A model generated the notes under the pieces. The model searched no databases. It was not told where the DNA came from and saw nothing but the letters and a program-made list of their open reading frames with translations. Of a stretch of DNA of 64,000 bases, positions 11,181 to 21,311 are shown in pieces; within the stretch, counting starts at the first letter, position 1; the number at the start of each line of letters is the position of its first letter. Source of the stretch: Endozoicomonas gorgoniicola (lineage in GTDB: Bacteria; Pseudomonadota; Gammaproteobacteria; Pseudomonadales; Endozoicomonadaceae); assembly GCF_025562715.2 (NCBI RefSeq), contig NZ_JAPFCC010000001.1, forward strand, positions 5,100,001 to 5,164,000, read 5' to 3'. Made by a program: the position numbers and the translations under genes.

Positions 11181-12308
11181 ATGGCTGAAGTCGTACTGAA
11201 GAAGGTAGAAAAGGTTTACCCCAATGGTTTTAAAGCCGTACACGGGGTTGATCTGGATATCAGGGATGGTGAGTTTATGGTATTTGTCGGCCCGTCTGGC
11301 TGTGCCAAAACAACGACCCTGCGAATGGTGGCCGGGCTGGAAGAGATTTCCAGTGGCGAGGTCTGGATCGGAGACCGTATGGTCAATAGCACTCCTCCCA
11401 AAGACCGGGGCATTGCCATGGTATTCCAGAACTATGCGCTTTACCCACACATGACCGTTTATAACAACATGGCCTTTGGTTTGAAAATGGCCAAAATCCC
11501 TGCTGATGAGATTGATCGACGGGTACAGGACGCAGCGCAAAAGCTCGATATTACCGACCTTCTGGATCGAAAACCCAAAGAAATGTCGGGTGGTCAGCGT
11601 CAGCGGGTAGCGGTGGGGCGTGCAATTGTTCGTAAGCCTGATGTTTTTTTGTTTGATGAACCCCTTTCTAACCTGGATGCGAAACTTCGTGTATCCATGC
11701 GGGTACGGATTACCCAGTTGCATAAGGAACTGAAAAAAGCCGGTCAGAATGCCACCATGATCTACGTCACCCACGATCAGGTAGAAGCCATGACGATGGG
11801 CGACAGAATTTGTGTAATGGATTACGGCAAAATTATGCAGGTTGATACACCGCTTAATTTGTACCACGCACCGGCTAATAAATTTGTTGCAGGATTTATT
11901 GGTTCTCCGGCTATGAATCTTGCTGAAGCTGAAATCATCAGCAAGGATGATCAGGTCTTTGTGAGCCTGAACGGTGAAGAGTTGTTACTTCCCGAAGATA
12001 AAGCGACAAAGGCTGAACATTATGTCGGTCAGAAAGTCTGGTTTGGTATTCGTCCGGAAAACATTGCTATCAATGAAGCGGCTGGCAGCGGTCTGACAGG
12101 CAAGGTTTCTGTTGTAGAGCAGATGGGGAATGAAGTTTATATCTATTTCTTCCTTGGAGAGCAGCAGTTTATTGCCCGTCTCTCCGGGGAGAGTAATAGC
12201 CGGGATTTCAAAGCTTTGGATTATGGCACTCCAACCCGCTTTTTCGCTGACATGAATAAGTGCCATATTTTTGATTATGAAACCGAACAGAATATTTTTC
12301 TTCAATAA
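11181..12308 (+). CDS. sugar ABC transporter ATP-binding protein (UgpC/MalK/MsmX type)
   Basis: 375 residues. Walker A is GPSGCAKTT (residues 37-45; most relatives have GCGKS/T), Q-loop Gln83, signature MSGGQRQR (135-142), Walker B VFLFDE (155-160) and switch His198 in VTHDQ. The C-terminal third is the TOBE/OB regulatory domain. It energises the two permeases upstream. The 110-bp gap before it holds a small 7-bp hairpin at 11115-11135, so its expression may be partly separate. The frame is complete. Confidence 0.93.
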   Translation: MAEVVLKKVEKVYPNGFKAVHGVDLDIRDGEFMVFVGPSGCAKTTTLRMVAGLEEISSGEVWIGDRMVNSTPPKDRGIAMVFQNYALYPHMTVYNNMAFGLKMAKIPADEIDRRVQDAAQKLDITDLLDRKPKEMSGGQRQRVAVGRAIVRKPDVFLFDEPLSNLDAKLRVSMRVRITQLHKELKKAGQNATMIYVTHDQVEAMTMGDRICVMDYGKIMQVDTPLNLYHAPANKFVAGFIGSPAMNLAEAEIISKDDQVFVSLNGEELLLPEDKATKAEHYVGQKVWFGIRPENIAINEAAGSGLTGKVSVVEQMGNEVYIYFFLGEQQFIARLSGESNSRDFKALDYGTPTRFFADMNKCHIFDYETEQNIFLQ

Positions 12309-12330
12309 ACAGCCATGAGCGAATAAAAAA

Positions 12331-13224
12331 ATGAATCAACGTACCTTCCTGGCTGATGGCCTGCTGCTTTTGGTCGCTTTTATCTGGGGGTCTGCGTTTG
12401 TTGCTCAGCGTCTGGGCATGAACCATATTGAACCCTGGGCATTTAATGGCATACGTTTTTTGATTGGTAGCTTTGCCCTGATACCTTTTTTACTGTTTCA
12501 ACGTCGGCGGGGGTCTGTGTTTACACGCTTAACCTGGCTGGGCGGTATTGCCCTTGGCTTGGTGATGATGCTCGCTTCCGGTTTTCAACAGATTGGCCTG
12601 ATCTATACCACCGCAGGCAAGGCCGCTTTTATTACCTGCCTGTACATTGTGCTGGTACCGATTTTGGGATTATTGGTCGGTAACAAAACAGGTCGGGACA
12701 CCTGGCTGGGGATTGTTATTGCTCTGCCCGGACTGGGATTTTTGACCCTTGGTGATGATCTGGTTCTGAACTATGGCGATATGCTGGAAATGATTGGGGC
12801 TTTATTCTGGGCTGCCCACCTGCTGCTGATTGCCAGGCTGGCTCCCCGGAATAATGTTATAGCCCTGGCATTTGTTCAGTTTCTGTCCTGTTCTCTGTTC
12901 TCTTTTGGTGTCGCCAGTGTTACTGAAAACTGGGCCTGGAGTCAGGCTGAAGCGGCTCTGATGCCATTGCTTTATGTGGGAATTGTGTCCACCGGGGTTG
13001 GCTATACCTTGCAGATTATTGGTCAGAAGACTGCGCCTGTGGCTCATGCTTCCATTATTCTCAGTCTGGAAACTGTATTTGCTGTCATCGTTGGCTATCT
13101 ATTCCTGAATGAGACGTTGTCAGGTATTGCCATGCTCGGTTGTGTGCTGATGCTGGCGGGGATGGTTGTCTCTCAGTTTGGTTTACACGGCATTCGGCGT
13201 TTTTTTCAGCAAAAGGCGGGATAA
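12331..13224 (+). CDS. EamA-family (DMT) transporter
   Basis: 297 residues, ten predicted membrane helices in two EamA repeats. The first repeat begins LLLVAFIWGSAFVAQRLGM and the second contains APVAHASIILSLETVFAVIVGYLFLNE, both typical of the drug/metabolite transporter superfamily. An inner-membrane exporter or permease of unknown substrate. It follows the ABC ATPase gene by 22 bp in the same direction and may be the last gene of that transcript. Confidence 0.88.
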   Translation: MNQRTFLADGLLLLVAFIWGSAFVAQRLGMNHIEPWAFNGIRFLIGSFALIPFLLFQRRRGSVFTRLTWLGGIALGLVMMLASGFQQIGLIYTTAGKAAFITCLYIVLVPILGLLVGNKTGRDTWLGIVIALPGLGFLTLGDDLVLNYGDMLEMIGALFWAAHLLLIARLAPRNNVIALAFVQFLSCSLFSFGVASVTENWAWSQAEAALMPLLYVGIVSTGVGYTLQIIGQKTAPVAHASIILSLETVFAVIVGYLFLNETLSGIAMLGCVLMLAGMVVSQFGLHGIRRFFQQKAG

Positions 13225-13454
13225 CTATCATTCAGCCGAATCTGTTGTCCGATAAGCCCCAGATAACACGTGCCAAAGGTAAGCCAGTAAGCCAGCTCTG
13301 TGTTCAGAGCCTTTAGCTTTTTAGCAGCAAGTATAATGAGGTGTTTGCATTCAGGGGCGACATTAACGCTGGACATGACGTTCACAATCAATCACAGAGG
13401 GAGTAAGCAGGAAAGATACTCCGGTAAAGTTTGTTATCCCACTCCCCTAAGCGG

Positions 13455-14633
13455 CTAATGGGGCAGGGGCGAGCTGACATTACCGGGCGATACTTTGAGT
13501 ACAATATAGGCAGCCTGCCAGGGGTGTCTGGAGAACTGTCTGTCTGGAAATAGGACTTCACTTTTCTTTCTTCCCAAAACTTTATCGTCATCTGCAATAA
13601 GAATAACACGTCCCTGAGCGTCTATTGCCATAGCTTCTGCTTTGTGGGCGAAGTGATAAGGGGCGGAAGAGTTGTGCCTGACAAGTCGTGGCTTCAGGAG
13701 CTTATTGTTGGAATTATTGGGCAAAACCCAGAGGTAAGTTCCAACATCTTCATCGCCAGAACCCTTTTCATAACTCGTTGTCATGTAAAGCAACCGCCTT
13801 TTAAAGTCATATTCAATACTGGAGAGTCCAACAGAGCCTGCAAGGTTGTAGGATGCGTTGAGGGGAAAGTCATACTGCAGAGAAAACTGGGTACCTATGA
13901 CCAGCTGCCCCGAGTCTATTCGGTAGTCAGTGGTAAGAATAATGTTTTTGAATCGGGTCTGGAGGTAGTGGGCTCCAATTTCTCGAACACCAAATGCCAG
14001 GCGGTTCCCCGGAAGTATGGATAATCCTTCAATCTTGAAAAAGTTGGTATCGGAGTATTTCGTTCGAAGGGCATTTAGCATTCCGTTTCTTAGATAATAA
14101 GAAAATTCTTCTGCATTAATGTTTTTTGCAGGAAGTGTGCTTCCATTGATCAGCAAGTCGGGTCGGGTAGCTTGCGAAACCTTTCCGTTCTGCCAGTACA
14201 CTATGTTATTGATGGTTGCCCAGTCAGAGTATCCCGTTTCAGCAGAGTGTGTAAAAGCCCCTGAGGCAATAAAGATAAGGTTATCTTCTGTTCGGGTCAT
14301 CGCCTCGATTTTCTCAATACCTGTGAACGCATTACTTTCAGAGTGGTATCTCTGGGTTGCTGGTAAAGGGGTACCATTTTCCCACTGAATAGACATCAGT
14401 TTGGAACTTTTTACGGTTTTCCACCAGTCGGAAGCAAAGTAAACCGTTTTCTGGTTGCCTGAGTAAACCGCTGCAGAAACATCACAGTAAATGGTTTTGC
14501 CACTGGTGCTTTTACGGAGTTGTTGTGGACACTCAAGGTAGCCTGAGCTTAATGGCTTCATTTTATAAAGAGATGAAGCCTGGACAAGACAGGCCGAGAA
14601 CAGAAGTAAAAATGAAGCTGTTTTTACCATCAC
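13455..14633 (-). CDS. exported protein, possible beta-propeller, unknown function
   Basis: 392 residues with a signal peptide (about residues 1-19, cleavage near VQA-S). The mature part alternates short strands with loops, and segments such as IEGLSILPGNRLAFGVREIG and KAEAMAIDAQGRVILIADD resemble blades of phytase-like or SdiA-regulated-type propellers. That likeness is weak and no catalytic motif is evident, so no function is assigned. It is convergent with the EamA gene and divergent from the outer-membrane beta-barrel gene. The 230-bp gap at 13225-13454 shows no gene. Confidence 0.6.
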   Translation of the reverse strand: MMVKTASFLLLFSACLVQASSLYKMKPLSSGYLECPQQLRKSTSGKTIYCDVSAAVYSGNQKTVYFASDWWKTVKSSKLMSIQWENGTPLPATQRYHSESNAFTGIEKIEAMTRTEDNLIFIASGAFTHSAETGYSDWATINNIVYWQNGKVSQATRPDLLINGSTLPAKNINAEEFSYYLRNGMLNALRTKYSDTNFFKIEGLSILPGNRLAFGVREIGAHYLQTRFKNIILTTDYRIDSGQLVIGTQFSLQYDFPLNASYNLAGSVGLSSIEYDFKRRLLYMTTSYEKGSGDEDVGTYLWVLPNNSNNKLLKPRLVRHNSSAPYHFAHKAEAMAIDAQGRVILIADDDKVLGRKKSEVLFPDRQFSRHPWQAAYIVLKVSPGNVSSPLPH

Positions 14634-14704
14634 TGAAATCTTTTGATGTTATGCCGATGTAGTGTTTAGCGATCAAATAAGAAAATTCTAAAGTCTGAAT
14701 TTAT

Positions 14705-15412
14705 GTGTCCAAACCCGTTATTGACTCCGGCGTGGTGAAAAAAGTGAATAAAAAACGATCCAAGGCAACCCAGGGTTTTATTCAGGCAGCAGGCTTTATC
14801 TCTTTATGGGCACTGAGTGTGAACAGCTTCGCTATGGAGTATGAATTCTCTCTTGGAGTGCAGGCTGGCTATAGTTCATCAAGAAGCCATTTTGAGGACA
14901 AAAATGCTTTTGCCTCGGAGGTTTCAGAGTATCCTATCAATGGCCCGGTACTCGGGTTATATGCCAGTGCCGGACTATTGATCAATTCCTGGATTCTTGG
15001 GATGGAAATTGACTATACCGGTCGACAGCAAAGCACCAGAGCTTCAGTCAATAACGTTCTGGATGATATCAGTGAAGCTAAAAAGTTATCATTTGTGGAT
15101 CGTCAGGACGTGTCTCTGTTGCTGGGTTATCAATATTCTGAACAGGTAAGGTTTTATCTGCGCGGAGGCCGAAGTTCTGCGACTTATGAGTTTTCATCAT
15201 TCAGCACTGATAACGGTTCCAGTAAATTTGATATAGATATGAAAGCCCCCCATATGGGCTTTGGCATCCGTGTAAACCTGAATGACCGGTTCGCACTGAG
15301 AACAGACTATCGCTTTACTACCTTTTCAGACAAAAAAAGGGAAGCCATAAAAAGCACGGAGTATGAGTTTGAAATCCACACCTTTCTGTTAGGTCTCGAA
15401 TACCTGTTTTGA
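14705..15412 (+). CDS. outer-membrane beta-barrel protein (OmpA/OmpX-like fold)
   Basis: 235 residues. After a basic N-terminal stretch and a hydrophobic signal (about residues 24-43, cleavage near SFA-M) come about eight amphipathic strands, for example EFSLGVQAGYSSS, ALRTDYRFTTFS and the final FLLGLEYLF ending in Phe, as needed for BAM-dependent insertion. Start GTG 14705 gives an unusually long n-region; a later start cannot be excluded. A general surface protein or adhesin-like barrel; no specific role visible. Confidence 0.75.
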   Translation: MSKPVIDSGVVKKVNKKRSKATQGFIQAAGFISLWALSVNSFAMEYEFSLGVQAGYSSSRSHFEDKNAFASEVSEYPINGPVLGLYASAGLLINSWILGMEIDYTGRQQSTRASVNNVLDDISEAKKLSFVDRQDVSLLLGYQYSEQVRFYLRGGRSSATYEFSSFSTDNGSSKFDIDMKAPHMGFGIRVNLNDRFALRTDYRFTTFSDKKREAIKSTEYEFEIHTFLLGLEYLF

Positions 15413-15415
15413 CAG

Positions 15416-17194
15416 TTATTCTGTTGAGTAAGCTTTTCTGTAGTTACCCTGATAATCAAACAGTTTGTCGATTATTTTCCAGTAATGCTTCTCTTTAAGG
15501 GCTACGACAAAGTCGGGCTTCCTGAATTTCTTACGGTTGTTGATAACCTGATCTACAGAATTGGCCCGGAAGGGTTCTGCCCGATTAATCAGGGCATGCT
15601 TGCCGAAGTTATGATAGAACGCTCCCTGCTGTGCCGGTGTGTCCAGCTGGAAATGTTCTTTTACATCCGCACCGTCTTCGTCGTAGTAAGTAATGGTGAT
15701 ACGGGCTTTGCCCTGTCGGTTTTCACCGGCTTCCATGGTCATTCCTGAGCAGCGAATGACCATACAGTTTTTCAGATTCAGTGCTTCTTTTAACTTCTGG
15801 TCCGGGTCAACCATTGGTTTCTGGCATTCATGGCACTTCCGGGCAGCAATATCATTTTCAGCCCCACACTGATCACATTCCTTAAAGCGATAACGAAAGT
15901 CACACTGTTCCCGCTCGCCTTCTATTTCCTTATAACCCTGACAACGCCGCCCGTAGTGTTCAATCAGATCGCCATCGTTATCCACAATGCCCCAGAAGCT
16001 GTTTTCATGGCCGCAGGCGGGGCAGGGAACGGTCACTGGAACGCTTTTGGAATCAGGTTTGGGGCTGCCAATTTCAGGACTGAAGAGGTTGTAGCGATTG
16101 CCGGCAAAGTCAATGACAAGACAATCATTTTTATCCGGTGCCAGTCGTAAGCCTCTACCGACTATCTGCTGGTACAGGCTAACCGATTCAGTGGGGCGCA
16201 AAATAGCAATCAGATCGACATGAGGGGCGTCAAAGCCAGTGGTCAGAACAGAAACGTTAACCAGGTACTTGAGCGTTTGCTGTTTAAAGGCCGCAATGAT
16301 GGCATCGCGCTCTTTTCCGGGTGTCTCACCAATTACCAGAGCAGCTTCTTCGTCTGGCAGGTATCCCAGAATTTCTTTGGCATGATCAACGGTTGAAGCA
16401 AAAATCATCACACCTTTTCGGCTCTCCGCTTCTTTTATAACCTGTCTGATAATCTGTTGGGTCGCCCGCCCTTTGCCTTTCAGAAGCGAGTTCAGTTCCT
16501 GTTCGCTGTATCGACCAAAAGGATCACGGGACAGCTGACTGAAGTCGTAAAATACTACGGGGGCATCCACCATAGTGGCTGGTGTCAAAAACTGGCTTCT
16601 GATCATGTAAGACAGTGGCAGCTCAAAAATACAGTCTTTAAAAAAACGTTTGTCGGTGGTGCGAATGGTGCCTTTCCTGTCTTTGTCCTGACTGTGCTGA
16701 TACTGATACAGCCATCCTATGCCCAGACGATAAGGCGTTGCCGTTAATCCGAGAATTTTCAATCTGGGATTTAGGCCACGCAGATGGTCAATGACCTTGT
16801 GATAGCTGGAATTTTTTTCCAGTGAAACCCGGTGGCATTCATCAATCACCAGCAGTGTAAAACCGTCGTCGTTAAACTGGTCGAGGTTGCGAACCACTGA
16901 CTGCACACTGCCAAATACCACCTGTTCATCAGCGTCCTTGCGCCCAAGACCGGCACTGAAAACGGATGCTTTCAGGTCATAACTTTCGTATTTGGCATGG
17001 TTCTGCTCGACCAGCTCTTTTACATGAGCCAGCACCAGAACCCGGCCTCTGGCGATGCGCCCCAGTTCACTGATAACAAGACTTTTCCCGGCACCCGTGG
17101 GCAGCACAATCAATGCGGGATCATCGGTGGAGCGGAAATGTTGAATAACGCTTTTAACGGCGTCTTTTTGATAAGGGCGAAGTTGATAAACCAT
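15416..17194 (-). CDS. radD: RadD-type superfamily-2 helicase
   Basis: 592 residues if started at ATG 17194 (MVYQLRPYQ), close to the E. coli RadD size; the in-frame ATG 17221 adds nine atypical residues. Motifs: Q-motif RPYQ, Walker A LPTGAGKS, motif II DECHR, motif III TATPYR, and motif VI QIVGRGLR. A C-terminal zinc ribbon has two pairs of CxxC (CPACG... and CDQCG...CHEC). RadD assists recombination and repair at stalled forks. A perfect 11-bp hairpin covers the start codon. The stop lies 4 bp from the convergent barrel gene. Confidence 0.88.
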   Translation of the reverse strand: MVYQLRPYQKDAVKSVIQHFRSTDDPALIVLPTGAGKSLVISELGRIARGRVLVLAHVKELVEQNHAKYESYDLKASVFSAGLGRKDADEQVVFGSVQSVVRNLDQFNDDGFTLLVIDECHRVSLEKNSSYHKVIDHLRGLNPRLKILGLTATPYRLGIGWLYQYQHSQDKDRKGTIRTTDKRFFKDCIFELPLSYMIRSQFLTPATMVDAPVVFYDFSQLSRDPFGRYSEQELNSLLKGKGRATQQIIRQVIKEAESRKGVMIFASTVDHAKEILGYLPDEEAALVIGETPGKERDAIIAAFKQQTLKYLVNVSVLTTGFDAPHVDLIAILRPTESVSLYQQIVGRGLRLAPDKNDCLVIDFAGNRYNLFSPEIGSPKPDSKSVPVTVPCPACGHENSFWGIVDNDGDLIEHYGRRCQGYKEIEGEREQCDFRYRFKECDQCGAENDIAARKCHECQKPMVDPDQKLKEALNLKNCMVIRCSGMTMEAGENRQGKARITITYYDEDGADVKEHFQLDTPAQQGAFYHNFGKHALINRAEPFRANSVDQVINNRKKFRKPDFVVALKEKHYWKIIDKLFDYQGNYRKAYSTE

Positions 17195-17220
17195 GAGGGG
17201 GATTATATGAATCCCCCTCA
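17194..17220. promoter_or_regulatory. perfect inverted repeat over the radD start codon
   Basis: Eleven-bp perfect arms TGAGGGGGATT / AATCCCCCTCA around a 5-nt loop. On the minus strand the structure would include the radD ATG in the message, so it could hide the start or act as an attenuator or terminator between comEA-like and radD genes. No T-run follows. Confidence 0.55.
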
Positions 17221-17231
17221 TAAAGGTCTAA

Positions 17232-17504
17232 TTACTGGAAACGGATGCGGTTGCGGTTGTACCGGGCCAGGCGTTTGCTGACACCTTTTACTTTGGTGAG
17301 ATCATCAAGGTTGTTGAAAGTACCGTATTGCTGTCTGTACTCGACAATTTTTCTGGCGGTTTGTTGTCCGACAAACACCAGCGTTTTATCAATAGTCTCA
17401 GCTGAGGCGGTGTTGATATTCAGTCTGGATGGGTCCGCCTGAACGTTTAAGGCCAGGACAGTGGTAGCTACCAGAAGGATTGATGGGCATTTAAAGAACT
17501 TCAT
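17232..17504 (-). CDS. ComEA-like helix-hairpin-helix exported protein
   Basis: 90 residues: signal peptide (about 1-23, cleavage near VQA-D) plus one double helix-hairpin-helix domain (LNINTASAETIDKTL ... LDDLTKVKGVSKRLARYN). Short ComEA-family proteins bind DNA in the periplasm and support DNA uptake; many gammaproteobacteria encode this minimal form. It lies 37 bp upstream of radD on the same strand, separated by the hairpin at 17194-17220. Confidence 0.88.
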   Translation of the reverse strand: MKFFKCPSILLVATTVLALNVQADPSRLNINTASAETIDKTLVFVGQQTARKIVEYRQQYGTFNNLDDLTKVKGVSKRLARYNRNRIRFQ

Positions 17505-17557
17505 GTGCTAACTCCTTGTGCACTCGTTAAATAGGAAATCCTTAATTAACGGTTTAG

Positions 17558-19277
17558 CCCGGATATTTCATAAAAAGAGGCAAGTTCCGCCCAATCACTT
17601 GATATAATTGGGTCGACCAAAAAAATGCTTCGGAAGAAGCAAACCGGAACTTGCCATGAACAAATTTACACAAGAACAGCTTCGTTTTCACCCCTCCAAC
17701 GGAAAAACTATCCGGGCAGACTTCAATGGCGGAGAATTATCCTCTGATTTTGGCGCCCTGATGCTACGTGAAACAATGCTTCACAGCGGTATCATATCCA
17801 GGCTGACTGACGGCATTGACGATAAACGTCATCAATCCTACATCGACCACACCCTGCAAGAACTCATTGCCCAAAGAGTTCTGCAAATGGCCTGTGGTTA
17901 TGAAGATGCAAACGACAGCAACCATCTGCGTAAAGACCCAATCTTTAAGCTTGCCAATGGAAGAAACCCACTGGACGATGATAACCATCTGGCTTCCGCT
18001 CCAACGTATACAAGGCTTGGTCAGTCCATGACCAAACGGGATATTTATAATATGACCAAAGCACTGGCTGATCACTTCATCAGCAGTTATGAATACCCGC
18101 CATTAGCCATCATTATCGACCTGGATCATACGCCTGCTATCACCCATGGCGGCCAGCAGATGAACCTGTTCAACGCCAAATATCAAGACTACTGTTACTT
18201 GCCCTTAATGATCTTTGAGGGGCTCAGCGGCAAGCTGATCACTTCGATCCTGCGTCCTGGAAAAACACCCACAGGCCGAGAGAATGCAGCTATTCTCCAG
18301 CGCCTCATTAAGCTGATCCGTACAAGATGGCCGAAAACCCATTTACTGGTTCGTGGGGATAGCCACTTTGCCCAACCAGAGTTAATGCAGGTTGTTCAGG
18401 ATGACCCTCACTCCGACTACGTGCTGGGAAAAGGCGCAGGACACAAGACGGCCTTGCGACCTAAAGCCAAAGAGTTGCTGGATGAAGCGCGGAAAGCTCT
18501 CGACGTTAAAACCGGGCTGGCAAAACTGAACAACATGCCAGAGCCTGAGCGACTCAGGCTCTACGGAGAAACGGACTATCAGGCAAAAAGCTGGAAAGGG
18601 CTGGACACCCGGATAATCTATAAGGCAGAGGTCAACCAGAAAGGCGACAATCCCCGCTTTATTGTGACTTCGATGATGGAGGCTTCCCCCGAGGAAATAT
18701 ATGAAGACCTTTATTGTCCCAGAGGGCAGGATGAGAACTTCATTAAGCATCTGAAAAGTGATTTGTCCGGTGATCGCTTGTCAGATCAAGGCTTTCTGGC
18801 AAATCACCTGAGAATGTTTTACGCCTGCGCTGCTTATGTTCTTCACTATGAGCTGAGAACCAAGGCACTGAAAGGTACGGAGCTGGAAAAGGCACAGCCA
18901 TCAACCGTGATCACAAAACTTTGTAAGGTCGCGGTTAAAGTGGTTGAGTATAAAGACCGAATCAAACTTCACTTGCCCCGCAGCTGTCCAATAAAAGGGC
19001 TTTTGCAGCATATAACCGAAGTCTTTTATTCAATGCCGCTGCCTCGACCGGGATAGTCAGCTTCATAAACTCAATCAGAATAAAATAGCGACCAACAGAA
19101 AGAGTGTTGGGGAATTCTGTTGTCCTGAAAAAGCAGGTGCTGATCAAAAAACATCCGAATTAATGGTGAGTTCGGGTTGTAATACCTTTTTCATGGACAG
19201 TAGAGCAACAGACCTCCGAAAAAATCAGAATGGGATGTTTTTTCCGGAACTTGTTGCTCATTTATGAAATATTCGGG
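17558..19277 (+). mobile_element. IS1380-family insertion sequence (1720 bp)
   Basis: The ends are imperfect inverted repeats: CCCGGATATTTCATAAA at the left and the complement of CCCGAATATTTCATAAA at the right, with a second matching CAAGTTCCG block about ten bases further in. A 4-bp target duplication TTAG flanks it (17554-17557 and 19278-19281). It sits in the gap between the comEA-like gene and the autotransporter 3' end and breaks no recognisable gene. Confidence 0.88.
17656..19056 (+). CDS. IS1380-family transposase
   Basis: 466 residues from ATG 17656. A DDE_Tnp_1-type transposase: readable landmarks are ADFNGGELSSDFGALMLRE, IDLDHTPAITHGGQQMNLFN (first acidic residue), LLVRGDSHFAQPELM (second Asp) and the late ...GQDENFIKHLKSDLSGDRLSD with the Glu. 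It appears complete. The longer frame from TTG 17608 overlaps the internal terminal repeat and is unlikely to be used. Confidence 0.93.
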   Translation: MNKFTQEQLRFHPSNGKTIRADFNGGELSSDFGALMLRETMLHSGIISRLTDGIDDKRHQSYIDHTLQELIAQRVLQMACGYEDANDSNHLRKDPIFKLANGRNPLDDDNHLASAPTYTRLGQSMTKRDIYNMTKALADHFISSYEYPPLAIIIDLDHTPAITHGGQQMNLFNAKYQDYCYLPLMIFEGLSGKLITSILRPGKTPTGRENAAILQRLIKLIRTRWPKTHLLVRGDSHFAQPELMQVVQDDPHSDYVLGKGAGHKTALRPKAKELLDEARKALDVKTGLAKLNNMPEPERLRLYGETDYQAKSWKGLDTRIIYKAEVNQKGDNPRFIVTSMMEASPEEIYEDLYCPRGQDENFIKHLKSDLSGDRLSDQGFLANHLRMFYACAAYVLHYELRTKALKGTELEKAQPSTVITKLCKVAVKVVEYKDRIKLHLPRSCPIKGLLQHITEVFYSMPLPRPG

Positions 19278-19432
19278 TTAGACAAGAAATCGGGCAGGAG
19301 CAAAAAAACTATTGAGTGTGACAGGTGTCAAAAAAGCATCAGTCAGGAGTCAGCGTATCGATTTCTGCGATGAATGGTGAAAAGCGGCCAGTCTCCTGAA
19401 AAAAGGCCGCTTTTCACGTTGGGCGAGGGTGC
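19278..19432. other. gap after the IS1380 element
   Basis: Between the transposase stop and the autotransporter stop codon lie the non-coding right end of the IS (19057-19277) and then 155 bp of unique sequence. The latter holds only the autotransporter terminator. Confidence 0.5.
19380..19414 (-). terminator. terminator of the autotransporter gene
   Basis: A 10-bp stem AAAAGCGGCC / GGCCGCTTTT with a 15-nt loop lies 18 bp after the autotransporter stop. On the minus strand the stem ends in four T. Confidence 0.75.
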
Positions 19433-21311
19433 TTAAAAGTCGTAGCGCACTTTCACGATCCAGGTGTCAGCTTTAAATCCTGACTGCCAGTTGTGGTCGT
19501 AGTTTGCGCTCAGGGTGACATTATTATCCATCCAGTACTCAGCACCGATACCAGCCTGATAGCGATTCCGCACGCCCTTAGAGCCAAAGTAGGTAAATGA
19601 ATTATTGCTGGTCTCGAATTTAACGTCAGCCTCAACCGATTCAGCATTCAGGTCGTGCCAGGCCATCAGGTTGATTTCAGGAAGCAGGGTATTGTTACCC
19701 AGTTCAAAACTGGTCTTATACCTCAGACCCACTCCCAGCTCTATAGCCTCCAGGTTCTGTTTTCCAACTGAAACCTGCTCGCCATTGCTCTGGTATCGGT
19801 AACCATCGGTACTGATTCGGGCGTAATTAAAGCCGACCTGAGGCTCTACCAATGTATCGTTATCATTCATCAGGAAACTTCTGCCTGCCAGAACGCTCAA
19901 CCCTATTTGATCGGAATCATAGTCTGTTTCCCAGCCAGGCCCGGTCAGGTCGGTTTTACTTTTGCCGTAGCTGATAGTGGTATCTGCAAAGTAGGTGAGG
20001 TTTTTCCAACCAGCGTAAGCGGAGACCAGATAACTGTCTGTCTCACTGTTTGTATAACTCTTTACAGAACTCTGGCTGCTACCTTTTTCGTTAGCCCGGC
20101 TGGTGGCGTGGGTAACGCCTGCGCCGAGAGTGAGGTTATCAGTGATATCTTTATCCAGTCCCAGGGTAAAGCCTGTACTTCTGAGCGAGTAACCATTGTA
20201 ACGGTTGCCCGAGGAACGGATTTCATCCTGCTGACCTTCTGAGTGAATAGCTCTTAGCCAGAGGGAGTCAGGCCTGATGCTTCTACTCTCTTCTGCGTCA
20301 CCGGCCGAGATACCGGACGCGCCGGTACGAAGCTCGGCAATTCGGGACAATATAGTGCTTAAGGCTTCACTCTGGGCGTTCTGGCTGGCGGCTATGCCAC
20401 TGTCAGGGCTGGCAATCAGCGTTTCAGCCAGTAAGGCCAGAGAAGCCGTAGTGCCATCGTAAATAGCGTTAAATAAATCCGGGTTTGATGCCTGTAACGC
20501 CACAAGCCCTGAGGAATCAGTTCCCTGAAGACTGGACAGGGCGTTGGCCGCATTATTGTCAGCGCCCCCTTCACTGGCCAGCTCACCAAGGTTATTGATG
20601 CTGGCGATCAGTCCCAGCTGTTCTTTGGTTCCACCTTCAGGAGCGGTTCTTTTGAATTTTTCATAGCTGAAAATAATGGAGTCTTTCTGGATAGAGAGAC
20701 CATTGTCGGTAATACCAGTGCCTGCGTGTACCAGGTGTATTTCCTGAGAACCATTACCGGGATTGAAGTTATTCAGGTCCCTGTTTTCAACGCTTATCCG
20801 AAGCACACTGTCAGCATTTACATCGGCGCTGTTGCTGGCATCAACCAGTGGGTTTGTGAAGTCACCATTGTTCCGGTTAAGCACCAGAGCCATATCGCCG
20901 TTCTGGGAATAGTTGCCCTCCAGCTTGACCTGATTACCAGTGGTCATGGACAGCGTGCCGCTGTCTGTAACAGTCAGTCGTGTATTGTTGCCAGTACTCA
21001 GAACATGACTGTTAAGGTTGACGAGCCCGGTGATATTGACGGCTTCAACATCGTACACATAGCTGCTGAACTGACCTGCAGCCAGCTCAAACTGATCAGA
21101 CTCCAGAGAGCTGCCGTAAATATCACCGTTAATGCTGCCCGTGTTATTGCCACTTTGCCCGCTGAAAAGATTCAACGCTGATGTAGCCTTTCGGTAATCA
21201 ATAGCAACATTACGACGGGTATCCAGAGCCCTCATGCCTTCTGAGAGGTCAGCGCTATTTTCCGGAACCACATACTGACCACCCGTTATAACGCCATAGT
21301 TGGTAATTTTT

